Assembly (NCBI RefSeq): GCF_963378105.1
Contig: NZ_OY726398.1
Location: 2,542,001 to 2,606,000, forward strand
Length of the DNA: 64,000 nucleotides
Origin: Mycolicibacter sp. MU0102
Lineage (GTDB): Bacteria; Actinomycetota; Actinomycetes; Mycobacteriales; Mycobacteriaceae
Direction of reading: 5' to 3'
Positions 7,963 through 15,877 of the stretch are shown piece after piece (the first letter of the stretch is position 1; each line of letters starts with the position of its first letter). Under the pieces are notes generated by a model. The model was given only the letters and a program-made list of their open reading frames with translations. It did no database searches and was not told where the DNA came from. Both the position numbers and the translations under genes were made by a program.

Positions 7963-9147
7963 TTACATCGCGTAGTTCGGCAACTCGATGTCGTCGCGGA
8001 ATTCCCGCCGAATGATCCAATCAGCCAACCACGGTATGCGCAGCAGTCCGCTCGTCTGGTTGCGTAGCCAAACGCCGAGCTTGGACCTGGGGGCAAAGGC
8101 CGCTGCGAAGCGTTGCGCCGATCGCTGCTTGGCCTCGATGAGCGGGCAAAGTAGCTGCTCGTAGCGGTCGAACGCTTTCCGGTAATCCCCACCTGCCGCG
8201 CAGAGCTCGCCGGCAAGCACATACGCCTGCAGCATCGCCAACCCAGTGCCTTCGCCGGCCAGCAGCGAAACGCAGCTCGCGGCGTCGCCGATCAGGGCCA
8301 CCCGTCCATTCGACCAGCGATCCATGACAATCTGGCTGACCCGATCGAGATACACGTCGTCGGCGTGCTCGAGCTGCGCCAGGATCTGCGCGCTTTCCCA
8401 TCCGGCATGGCCGAACACTTGTCGCAGAACGTCTTCGGCGCCCAGCAAGCCGCTGCGTTCGGCATCGCGGAAGGCGTCGTCGGTGTAGACGAACACGAAC
8501 ATCGTCCGGTCATCCCGCAGCGCGAATCGTCCCACCATCCGCCCGGGCTCGGTGTAGGCCACATACGCCAGTTCGTCGCGCGGCCGGTAGCCCGTGGCCT
8601 GGAACGCGGCGACCGAATAGCCGAGGGAGGTCTCAAACTCGCTGTCCGGTCCGAATGCCAGTGCACGTACCGGCGAATGGACCCCGGCTGCGCCGACCAA
8701 CAAGTCGAATCGTCGACATTCCCCCTGCGCCAACGTGATCCGGACACCGTCATCTCCTTGGTCGATTGCCGCGACGCTGTCGCCGAACAGCGTCTCGACG
8801 TTGCCGGCGATCGCGCCATAGAGCAATTCAGCCAGGTCGCCGCGTGGCAGACTGGTGAACCGGCCGTCCATGGCCCGGCGGAAACCGACAACCGGAAACC
8901 CACCCACTGTGCGATCGCGGCGGTCGACCAACCGCACCCGCTCAACCTCATATCCCGCGGCCTGCACAGCGGGCGCCAAGCCCATCCGCTCGGCGATCGC
9001 ATAACCCGCGCCCCAAAAGTCGATGACGTAACCGCCTGTTCGCGGGCGGGACGCCTTCTCGATCACGGTGATCTCGTGGCCTGCGCGGTTCAGCCAATAG
9101 GCCAAGGTCAGCCCCGCAATACCAGCACCGCTGATAGCGATCTTCAC
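7963..9147 (-). CDS. FAD-dependent monooxygenase (PHBH fold)
   Basis: 394-aa flavoprotein of the aromatic hydroxylase group. FAD binding is shown by ISGAGIAGLTLAYWL near the N-terminus (GxGxxG), an RGDLAELLYG segment typical of the family, and the second FAD motif ALIGDAASCVSLLAGEGTG. The GTG at 9147 is chosen because AGGACGGAGAG lies just upstream and the FAD fold starts at residue 2; a longer frame to 9246 has an unlikely Ala/Arg-rich extension. Members hydroxylate aromatics, degrade antibiotics (TetX-like) or oxidise terpenoids; the substrate here is unknown. It is divergent from a MarR gene across 154 bases, an arrangement typical of MarR-controlled detoxification genes. Confidence 0.87.
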   Translation of the reverse strand: MKIAISGAGIAGLTLAYWLNRAGHEITVIEKASRPRTGGYVIDFWGAGYAIAERMGLAPAVQAAGYEVERVRLVDRRDRTVGGFPVVGFRRAMDGRFTSLPRGDLAELLYGAIAGNVETLFGDSVAAIDQGDDGVRITLAQGECRRFDLLVGAAGVHSPVRALAFGPDSEFETSLGYSVAAFQATGYRPRDELAYVAYTEPGRMVGRFALRDDRTMFVFVYTDDAFRDAERSGLLGAEDVLRQVFGHAGWESAQILAQLEHADDVYLDRVSQIVMDRWSNGRVALIGDAASCVSLLAGEGTGLAMLQAYVLAGELCAAGGDYRKAFDRYEQLLCPLIEAKQRSAQRFAAAFAPRSKLGVWLRNQTSGLLRIPWLADWIIRREFRDDIELPNYAM

Positions 9148-9301
9148 CGGCGCTCTCCGTCCTACGCCATGTCGCAGAACTCGCGCCGCGGCGTGACCTA
9201 CGGCCCCCGAAGTAATGCTGATAGCAACAATACCGCCATGTAACAATAGCTTCTACTGATAGACCTCGTCTTGCTGACGAGCCTGAACCCAGGAAGCACA
9301 A
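9148..9301. promoter_or_regulatory. Divergent control region of FAD monooxygenase and MarR genes
   Basis: 154-base intergenic region, AT-richer than its surroundings between 9211 and 9265. It holds ATAGCAACAATA (9221–9232) and TAACAATAGC (9241–9250), two similar elements 20 bases apart in direct orientation, and a small palindrome TGCTGATAGCA (9217–9227). A repressor site overlapping both promoters is likely from the gene arrangement; the exact operator is inferred only. Confidence 0.4.
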
Positions 9302-9787
9302 ATGGCCAGTAGAGATGTGGCAGCGAACGACAACTCGGTCGACGCCATCACTGACGCACTACTGACCGCCTCGCGGCTCCTGGTAGCCATCTCGGCGCAC
9401 TCGATCGCCCAGGTGGACGAGACCATCACGATCCCGCAATTCCGGACGCTGGTGATCCTCTCCAACCGTGGTGCGATAAACCTGGCGACGCTTGCAAGCC
9501 TGCTCGGTGTCCAGCCCTCGACGACCGGGCGCATGGTCGACCGACTCGTCGGCGCCGGGTTGATCGATCGCCTTCCGCACCCCACCTCGCGGCGCGAACT
9601 GCTAGCGGACCTGACACCCCGTGGGCGCGATGTCGTGCACCAGGTCACGGCCCAACGGCGGGCTGCGATCGCCGATATCGTGGAGACGTTGCCGACCAAG
9701 GAACGTCGCGGACTTGTCAGTGCTCTCACCGCATTCACCGCTGCCGGCGGCGAGCCCGCCGCGCACGTGGACGACGTCGATATCTAA
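9302..9787 (+). CDS. MarR-family transcriptional regulator (Rv1404-like)
   Basis: 161-aa winged-helix repressor; the recognition region includes INLATLASLLGVQPSTTGRMVDRLVGAGLIDR and the wing around HPTSRRELLADLTPRG. Length and neighbourhood (near an Rv1405c-like methyltransferase) suggest the Rv1404 orthologue, which in M. tuberculosis represses Rv1403c and Rv1405c and responds to acid. It is divergent from a FAD monooxygenase, so it may instead or also control that gene. Its stop overlaps the convergent stop of the Rv2004c-like gene by four bases. The start is ATG at 9302; a purine-rich AGGAAG lies about seven bases upstream. Confidence 0.85.
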   Translation: MASRDVAANDNSVDAITDALLTASRLLVAISAHSIAQVDETITIPQFRTLVILSNRGAINLATLASLLGVQPSTTGRMVDRLVGAGLIDRLPHPTSRRELLADLTPRGRDVVHQVTAQRRAAIADIVETLPTKERRGLVSALTAFTAAGGEPAAHVDDVDI

Positions 9788-11292
9788 GTGCGTCGCCCCT
9801 CCCGCCGGATCGCGGCGCGCCACAGCTCCTGAGCCTCCCGCACGCAATCATCGAGCGGTTGAGCCGTGTCGACGCGATGCGCGGTGTCCCACTCGAAGTC
9901 TTGAGCTGCCAACGCTTCGGCGATCTGTGGTGTCGCATCGGAGTTGCCCGGAGCCCTGCTTCTGATTCGCTCGGCGGCGATGTCGACCGGCACCACGCAC
10001 TGGATCTCGGTGGCCGCCGCGTGGTTGTCGATCGCCAGGCGACGGGCCTGCGTGCGGGCCTGCGCATCACGCCAGGTTCCGTCGAGGATCACAGATTGAC
10101 CGCCGGCCAGATGCCGGCCCGCCCGCTGCAGGATCGCCTGGTAGACGGCAGCGACATTGGCCGGCGCGTACAACCCCGCGCCAAGGGAGCCGGGCTCCCC
10201 GCTCAGCTGCCCGGACTCCTGCAGTTCTTTGCGCACGTCATCGGTGGACACCACCACGGCCCCCACCCGGTCGGCGAGCTTGCGGGCCAACGTCGACTTA
10301 CCGGTTCCGGGCCCGCCGCCGACCAGCACCAGCCGAATGGCGCCGCGCTCGAGGTGGCTCACGGCGATATCCAGGTGGCGCGCCGCGGCGGCGTCGGCCC
10401 CGGACTTGCCCTGGGTCAGCTGCACGCAGTCGACTTTGGCGCGCACCACGGCGCGGTAGGCGATATAGAAATCCCGCAACGACGACGGTGCGGTGTCGCC
10501 CGAATAGGCGGTGTAGCGGTCCAGGAAGTGGTCGCCGAGATCCTTGCGGCCGAGGAATTCCAGATCCATGGCGAGGAAAGCGGCGTCGTCGATGCGGTCG
10601 AGGAAGCGCAAGTCGTCGCTGAACTCCAGGCAGTCCAGCAGCACCGGCTGGTTGTCCGTCCAGAAGATGTCGTCGGCGAGCAGGTCGGCATGGCCGTCGA
10701 CGATGCAGCCTTCGTCGATCCGCTGAGCGAACAGGTCCGCCCGGCCGGCAAGGTATGCGCCGGCGAGATCCTCAACATGCCGCACCGCCTCGGCGGGCAC
10801 CACGGTGTCGGCGTGGCGGCGCAGTGTGGGGAAGTTGTCGAACCACCGTTGGCGGATCGCCTCGGGCTTACCCTGCAGGCTTATTCGCGGGCCGCGCTCA
10901 GCTCGGTCGTGGAAGTCGGCCAGTAACCGGGCGATGCTGTCGAGCACGTCTTCGACGGGTGCACCACTGGTGACGATCGAAGCCAACCGCTGGTCGTCGT
11001 GATAGCGGCGCATCACGACGACCGGTTCGGGCGCCCCGGTGGACGCACCGCTGAGATGGGCCACCCCGAAATAGCTGTCCGGGGCGATGCGGCTGTTGAG
11101 GTGGACTTCCCGCGCGCACGCCTCTTCGCGCTGCTCGACCGTGCGGAAGTCCAGGAAGTCGGTCTGCACCGGCTTCTTCGCCTTGTAGGCCCGATCGCCG
11201 GCCAGGATCACCACACCGGAGTGGGTTTCGTGGGCCGCGACGTAGGGCGCCTCTTTCGACGCACCCGCGTCGCCGTGTGTCGCGAACTCCAT
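9784..11292 (-). CDS. Rv2004c-like APH-fold/P-loop kinase fusion
   Basis: 502-aa two-domain protein. The N-terminal two thirds resemble an aminoglycoside-phosphotransferase-like kinase (DGHADLLADDIFW about 199–211, then LLDCLEF). The C-terminal part is a P-loop kinase of the AAA_33 type with VGGGPGTGKSTLA (about 324–336) and an STDDVRKEL segment. The M. tuberculosis homologue Rv2004c belongs to the DosR dormancy regulon and lies next to the universal stress protein Rv2005c, exactly as here. The substrate is not known. ATG 11292 is preferred over a TTG five codons upstream. A 69-base gap separates it from the upstream usp gene, so the two likely form an operon. Confidence 0.88.
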   Translation of the reverse strand: MEFATHGDAGASKEAPYVAAHETHSGVVILAGDRAYKAKKPVQTDFLDFRTVEQREEACAREVHLNSRIAPDSYFGVAHLSGASTGAPEPVVVMRRYHDDQRLASIVTSGAPVEDVLDSIARLLADFHDRAERGPRISLQGKPEAIRQRWFDNFPTLRRHADTVVPAEAVRHVEDLAGAYLAGRADLFAQRIDEGCIVDGHADLLADDIFWTDNQPVLLDCLEFSDDLRFLDRIDDAAFLAMDLEFLGRKDLGDHFLDRYTAYSGDTAPSSLRDFYIAYRAVVRAKVDCVQLTQGKSGADAAAARHLDIAVSHLERGAIRLVLVGGGPGTGKSTLARKLADRVGAVVVSTDDVRKELQESGQLSGEPGSLGAGLYAPANVAAVYQAILQRAGRHLAGGQSVILDGTWRDAQARTQARRLAIDNHAAATEIQCVVPVDIAAERIRSRAPGNSDATPQIAEALAAQDFEWDTAHRVDTAQPLDDCVREAQELWRAAIRREGRRT

Positions 11293-11361
11293 GGCATCCA
11301 GTGTCAACTATCGCGACCGGGCGCGGGGGCGGTCAACGGACCGCCCGAGCGGGGCCGACCG

Positions 11362-12246
11362 TCATTTCGAGCCAGGGCGGACCACGATCACCGGAATGCC
11401 TGCGGCCTGAACCACCGCGGAGCTGACCGACCCCAAGAGCTGACTGGCGAATCCGCCACGGCCGCGACTGCCGACCACCACCAGCTGTGCCTGCTCGGCG
11501 GCCTTGACCAACCAGCGGGCCGGATGGTCGCAGACCACCCGACGCTCGACGGCGACGTCCGGATATTGCTCCTGGTAGCCGGCAAGGCGTTCGGCGAGGA
11601 TCTCGTGGCCCTGGACTTCGTAGTCATGCCGGTCCACGTTGAGGATCGGCATGACTCCGACATCACTCCACGCGTGCAATGCCACCAGCGGCACGCCGCG
11701 GCAGGAGGCTTCGTCAAAGGCCAGAGCCGTGGCTCGCTCCGATGCGGGCGAACCATCGATGCCCACCACCACGGGGGCATCTGTCGCGCAAGCCCGATCG
11801 GCGCGAATGACCGCGACCGGGCCCTGCGCGTGGTGTACAAGGCTGGTGCTCACCGAACCCAGTAGTAGGCGGCCGATCGCACCCAACCCCGTTGAGCCGA
11901 CGACAGTCAGCCAGCAACTCTTGGTGACACCGATCAAGGTCGAAACCACCTGGGCATGGGCCATCTCGGAGTGCACCTCCGGCGATGCGGCGTCGCCGCG
12001 GCTGGCGTCGACCACATTGCGGGCCCGCGCCAGGATTTTGTTTGCCTCATCGGCCTGCCAACTGGGTATCCCCTCGTCAACCGGCCCGGGTGGCCAACCG
12101 GTCTCCAGGGGCGCCAACACATGCAACAGCGTGACCGGCAACTGGCGCATGATCGCCTCATGCGTCGCCCAGGCCACTGCCACGTCGGATTCAGGCGATC
12201 CGTCTACACCCACCACGATTCCGGGTGTCGCTCTCACTTGTGACAT
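11362..12246 (-). CDS. Universal stress protein, tandem UspA domains (Rv2005c-like)
   Basis: 294-aa protein with two UspA domains. Each has an ATP-binding G-rich loop near its end: GSTGLGAIGRLLLGSVST in the first and GSRGRGGFASQLLGSVSS in the second. Each domain starts with VVGVDGSPES or VVGIDGSPAS. Such tandem proteins (Rv2005c, Rv2623) bind ATP and are induced by hypoxia and nitric oxide through DosR in M. tuberculosis. The start is ATG 12246 with GGAGGG six bases upstream; the longer frame to 12468 is non-coding. It precedes the Rv2004c-like gene in the same orientation. A degenerate DosR-box candidate lies about 80–100 bases upstream. Confidence 0.93.
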   Translation of the reverse strand: MSQVRATPGIVVGVDGSPESDVAVAWATHEAIMRQLPVTLLHVLAPLETGWPPGPVDEGIPSWQADEANKILARARNVVDASRGDAASPEVHSEMAHAQVVSTLIGVTKSCWLTVVGSTGLGAIGRLLLGSVSTSLVHHAQGPVAVIRADRACATDAPVVVGIDGSPASERATALAFDEASCRGVPLVALHAWSDVGVMPILNVDRHDYEVQGHEILAERLAGYQEQYPDVAVERRVVCDHPARWLVKAAEQAQLVVVGSRGRGGFASQLLGSVSSAVVQAAGIPVIVVRPGSK

Positions 12247-12328
12247 TGCAGCCCTCCAACCATGTTGATCGGCCGGCCAGCCGGCTAGCCGACTTACCTT
12301 CAAAATTACTGCGAACTCGGGCGATTCG

Positions 12329-12348
12329 GCAGGGCCGTTGGACCTCAA
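12329..12348 (-). promoter_or_regulatory. Degenerate DosR-box candidate upstream of usp
   Basis: The minus-strand 20-mer TTGAGGTCCAACGGCCCTGC matches the DosR consensus (TTSGGGACTWWAGTCCCSAA) at 12 of 20 positions, keeping TTS, GG, the C at position 8, WW and CCC, but losing other core bases. It lies 83–102 bases before the usp start. The gene pair is DosR-regulated in M. tuberculosis, which makes a box expected; the match itself is weak. Confidence 0.3.
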
Positions 12349-12493
12349 TCGCCGCTCCATCGGCTTATCTCGTGAGATGACGGCCTGCAAACTCTTGCGG
12401 CCAAACCGATTCCGATCATGAATTATCGGTATACGATCTATTAAGGCAGCTGCCGAGCCGACAGCCACCGAACATCAGACGGAGGCGCAACAT

Positions 12494-12520
12494 ATGTTCC
12501 ATCGCAGCAAGCACACGTAG
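12494..12520 (+). other. Eight-codon mini-ORF with strong ribosome-binding site
   Basis: ATG at 12494 is preceded by GGAGG at 12481–12485 with eight bases between, then encodes MFHRSKHT and stops. An AT-rich TATACGAT lies about 60 bases upstream. It could be a leader peptide of the transcript reaching the DUF732 gene at 12776, or chance. No stem-loop attenuator is obvious after it. Confidence 0.25.
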
Positions 12521-12775
12521 CGACGCGCAGGTTCTCGCGAGTACTGCAGCCGTGTGGCTATCGCCGCTGCGTATTCCTGCGAGTTGCCATGCTGCTCTCT
12601 GGTGCGGACCGGGAACCACGCGCAGAAGCGACAAACAACTCCGGCGGAGACAACATCCACCGCCCCGCCCGTTTTCATCTCGTTGGGTCAATTGTCAATA
12701 CAGGCAACGGTGGCGGCCTCCCCCACCAACGGCCGACGACGGGCACGGTCCGGACACAGAATGGAGGACCGTGCC

Positions 12776-13675
12776 ATGTTCACCCTGGCGTACCGCGGCG
12801 TCACAATGGCCGCGGCTGCCGCGATCGCCGCCGCGATGCTGCCGTACGGTGCGGCAGCGGCAGACCCGAATCAAGACGATCAATTTCTGGCGGTGCTCCA
12901 AGAGAAACAGATTCCCGCCATGGAAAACATCTCGACCGTTGTCGCCGCCGGCCATACCGTGTGCCGCAAACTCGACGATGGTGTGCCGGCGCGCACCGTA
13001 CTCGACGGATTGAACAACGATGCCTTTGGAATGAACCCCGACTTACGCGCGCAGTCGGATCGACTGTCGGCCACCATGAGCCGGTTCATCGCCGCTGCCG
13101 TCGAGGTGTATTGCCCAAGCGATCAAAACAAGATTGCTTCGCTGGCGGCGGGCCGCACGTGGCAATCCACCGGAACCGCCCACGTTTTCCTAGCCGCCAA
13201 TTACCGTCCCCGCACCGACACGCATGGTGCGATGCTCGGCGCACCGGTCGACACGATAGCTACCGGCGACGCATCGCAGCCGAAACCGCCGAAGATTCCG
13301 CCGCCGCCGGCACCCAGGGCCAAGATCCCCCGCTCGCCCGGCGCCGTCACAAAACCACCGCCACGACAACAGCCACCGCCGCCCCCACAACAACCTCCAC
13401 CGCCACCGCCGCAAGCGCCACCGGAGCAGCTACCGCCGCCACAACAGCTGCCGCCCCCACCACCGGAGCAGCCACCACCGCCAGCGCAAGACCTGCCGGC
13501 CCCCGGCGGTCCGCAGTCCGGCAGTGCCACCGACGGCAGCGGCCCAGGCAACGGCGGCGGTGCCAACGGCGGCGGAAGCGGCGCAGGCGGCGGAGGCGCC
13601 GACAACGGCAGGCCCGCCGAGCCCCCGCCGGCACCGCCCAGGCCGCCCGGGATGATCCAACTCGTGCCGTGGTGA
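12776..13675 (+). CDS. Secreted DUF732 protein with Pro-rich and Gly-rich tail
   Basis: 299-aa exported protein. Residues 1–29 form a signal peptide (hydrophobic Ala-rich core ending GAAAAD). Residues about 30–125 match the DUF732 family of mycobacterial secreted proteins: DDQFLAVLQEKQIP, a VCRKLDDGV cysteine, and a VEVYCPS cysteine that should pair with it. From about 165 the chain is very proline-rich (poly-Pro runs separated by Gln), then from about 250 Gly/Asn/Ser-rich, ending in PGMIQLVPW. The tail could span or contact the cell wall; no function is known. The start is ATG 12776 with GGAGG eight bases upstream; a longer frame is rejected. It converges on priA with 19 bases between. Confidence 0.85.
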   Translation: MFTLAYRGVTMAAAAAIAAAMLPYGAAAADPNQDDQFLAVLQEKQIPAMENISTVVAAGHTVCRKLDDGVPARTVLDGLNNDAFGMNPDLRAQSDRLSATMSRFIAAAVEVYCPSDQNKIASLAAGRTWQSTGTAHVFLAANYRPRTDTHGAMLGAPVDTIATGDASQPKPPKIPPPPAPRAKIPRSPGAVTKPPPRQQPPPPPQQPPPPPPQAPPEQLPPPQQLPPPPPEQPPPPAQDLPAPGGPQSGSATDGSGPGNGGGANGGGSGAGGGGADNGRPAEPPPAPPRPPGMIQLVPW

Positions 13676-13694
13676 GGCCGGACCGACCGATTGG

Positions 13695-15770
13695 CTACCC
13701 GATGTGCAGTGGATCGATCTGCACCCGCACCGGGTGGGTCGACCCGCGTGCACTGAGCACCCCGATGCCGTGGCGCAGCGCCGAGGCCAACGGCAGGCCG
13801 TGATCGCGGCCCACCCGGACCAGCATCCGGATGACATTCAGCTCGTCGGGGACACCGGCTGGACGCCGCACTCCCGGCGGCAGCGGCACCGGCCCCAGCA
13901 GGTCGGCTCCGTCGGGCAGCCGCGCCTGCTCCAGCAGCGTCGTCACCGAATCGGGATCACCGTCGAGGGCAGCCATGTGCACCGCGGGCGGCAGCCCCAC
14001 CTCGACTCGGGTGGCCAACTCGGCGTCGGCGTGGCCGACCGGATCCCACCGGATCAGGGCCTGCACCGTCGGGATCGACGATTCGGCGACCACCGTCACC
14101 AGCCCGCCGGAGGCGTGGTCGCGCACCAGGGCCGCCGCCCCCATCCAGCGCCGCAGCGTGTCCTCGGCGGCACGAAGATCCTGGCGGCCCAACAGCGCCC
14201 AACTGTCGAGCAGCAATGCTGCCCCGTAGCCCTGCGGGGCGCGGGGTTCGGCGCCGGGCGTGGCGATCACCAGGGCTGCGCCGTCCTCGATGCGGTCGAC
14301 GATGGTGTCACCGGCGGAGGTGACGACCGGGGTGCCCGGAAAGGCGCGGCCAAGTTCTTCGGCGGTGCGCCGGGCGCCGATGATCACCGCCCGCACGGCA
14401 TCCGATCCGCAGCGCGCACAGCGCAGCGCCGGGTCGACCCGGCCGCACCACCGGCACAATGCGGCACTGCCGCGCTCCGACAGCGACAGCGGGCCGGTGC
14501 AGTGCCGACAGCGGGCAATCGCGCGGCAGCGCCCGCAGGCCAGCGACGGCACATAACCCCGCCGGGGCACCTGCACCAGTACCGGCGCCCCGGCTGCCAG
14601 CGCGTGGCGCGCGCTCTGCAGGGCGACAGTGGGCAAGCGAGCGCTGCGCGCCGCGGCGTCGCGCTCCTCGGCGTAGCCGGTGTCGTCGAGGGCGACCACC
14701 CGCGGCGCGGCCGTCCGCAGCACCGCCCGCGGCGCCACCACGTCGTGCGCCCAACCGGTGCCCACCAGGGCGTGCGCTTCGGCGGTGCGGGCGTGCCCGC
14801 CGATCAGCGCGGCGCAGCCCGCCAGGTGTGCCCGCAGCATCGCCACGTCGCGGGCATGCGGATACGGCGCCCGTGGCTCGGAGAGCGAGTCGTCGCCGTC
14901 ATCCCAGACCATCACCAGGCCCAGATCGGCCAGTGGGGCGAACACCGCGCTACGCGTGCCGATCACCAAGCGTGCCCCGCCACGCAGCACCGACAGCCAA
15001 CGCCGGTAACGGGTGGCCGGGCCCAATCCGGCGGACAGCGCCACGACCACCGACTCGTCGATTCGCGCCGTCGCGGCACCACACAGCGCGTCGACGTCTC
15101 GCTGATCGGGCACGATCGCCAGTGCGGTGCGGCCGGCGCGAATCGTCTGGGCGGCGGCGTCGACGAACCGGTCGGTCCACGAGTCCCCGGGTAGCACCTG
15201 CCAGACCGCGCGAGCGGCCCGGCCTTCGCCCAGCGCGGTCAGGAACGATCCGCCCGCCACATACCGCTGCCAGCCGGCGGGATCTACCGGGGCGATGACG
15301 GGCGGTTCGATTGGCGTCACCGCTTCGCGTTCCACCCTGGCGTGCCGCGGCGGCACCGCCAGTCGCAGCACGTCGGCCCGGCTGCCGGCATAGCGAGCGG
15401 CCACCGCCTCCACCAGCCGGCGGACCTCGTCGGTGAGCACCGGTTCGGCCGAGACCACCCGCTCCAGCCGACCCAGCCGGCCGACATGATCGGTGTCGAC
15501 GCGGCGCTCCCAGACGAAGGCGTCGACGAGCCGGCCATGAAAGCGCACCCGCACCCGCGACCCGGGCCGGGCATCCTCGGCCTGCTCCGGCGTGACGAGA
15601 TAGTCGAACTCACGATCCAGGTGCGGGACCGAGAGCATCGGCAGCACCCGAGCGATGGGCTCGCTGCGCTGGAGCGGCGCCCCCAGCTTCGCCTCTCCTC
15701 CGTCGAGGCTCGCTGAACCGCCGGCGCCGAGGGGTGGTTCCACCTCTGCCTCACCGTCGACACTCACCAC
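13695..15770 (-). CDS. priA: Primosomal protein N' PriA (ATPase-degenerate actinobacterial form)
   Basis: 691-aa replication-restart protein. The N-terminal 3'-DNA-binding domain begins at LPMLSVPHLDREFDYLV, about residue 43. The zinc-binding region is intact with paired cysteines (CGRCRAIARCRHC, then CRWCG and CARCG). The helicase motifs are not: at the Walker A position the sequence reads AVWQVLPGDSWTD instead of GxxGxGKT, and the DEEH box reads WDDGDDS. Loss of these motifs is typical of actinobacterial PriA, so it probably acts as a structural DNA-binding primosome factor. The first 40 residues are a low-complexity extension rich in Gly, Ala and Glu; GTG 15770 or GTG 15767 may be the start. 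Confidence 0.9.
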   Translation of the reverse strand: MVSVDGEAEVEPPLGAGGSASLDGGEAKLGAPLQRSEPIARVLPMLSVPHLDREFDYLVTPEQAEDARPGSRVRVRFHGRLVDAFVWERRVDTDHVGRLGRLERVVSAEPVLTDEVRRLVEAVAARYAGSRADVLRLAVPPRHARVEREAVTPIEPPVIAPVDPAGWQRYVAGGSFLTALGEGRAARAVWQVLPGDSWTDRFVDAAAQTIRAGRTALAIVPDQRDVDALCGAATARIDESVVVALSAGLGPATRYRRWLSVLRGGARLVIGTRSAVFAPLADLGLVMVWDDGDDSLSEPRAPYPHARDVAMLRAHLAGCAALIGGHARTAEAHALVGTGWAHDVVAPRAVLRTAAPRVVALDDTGYAEERDAAARSARLPTVALQSARHALAAGAPVLVQVPRRGYVPSLACGRCRAIARCRHCTGPLSLSERGSAALCRWCGRVDPALRCARCGSDAVRAVIIGARRTAEELGRAFPGTPVVTSAGDTIVDRIEDGAALVIATPGAEPRAPQGYGAALLLDSWALLGRQDLRAAEDTLRRWMGAAALVRDHASGGLVTVVAESSIPTVQALIRWDPVGHADAELATRVEVGLPPAVHMAALDGDPDSVTTLLEQARLPDGADLLGPVPLPPGVRRPAGVPDELNVIRMLVRVGRDHGLPLASALRHGIGVLSARGSTHPVRVQIDPLHIG

Positions 15771-15877
15771 GCAGGTCTAGCAGACGCCGCCGACCGCGGC
15801 TGACGGCGGATCACAAGCGCAGCGGGCTGTGGATCGGCGGCGATGACGCCGGCTGCGCTGAATTACGTTGCTGCGGT

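Larger units (their letters stand above)
12247..12775. other. Long intergenic region between usp and the DUF732 gene
   Basis: Divergent 529-base gap. It holds the usp promoter side with the DosR-box candidate, an AT-rich stretch at 12418–12444 containing TATACGAT (possible plus-strand -10), and a miniature ORF of eight codons (MFHRSKHT, 12494–12520) with an ideal GGAGG eight bases upstream. No protein-coding gene of normal size is convincing; the in-frame extension of the DUF732 gene to 12554 lacks a ribosome-binding site. Confidence 0.5.

Noticed and set aside
15655..15770. MIRU-like insertion in the priA N-terminus
   Set aside because: The region is low-complexity Gly/Ala/Glu coding and has no ATGA junctions or duplicated ends; kept only as a note.
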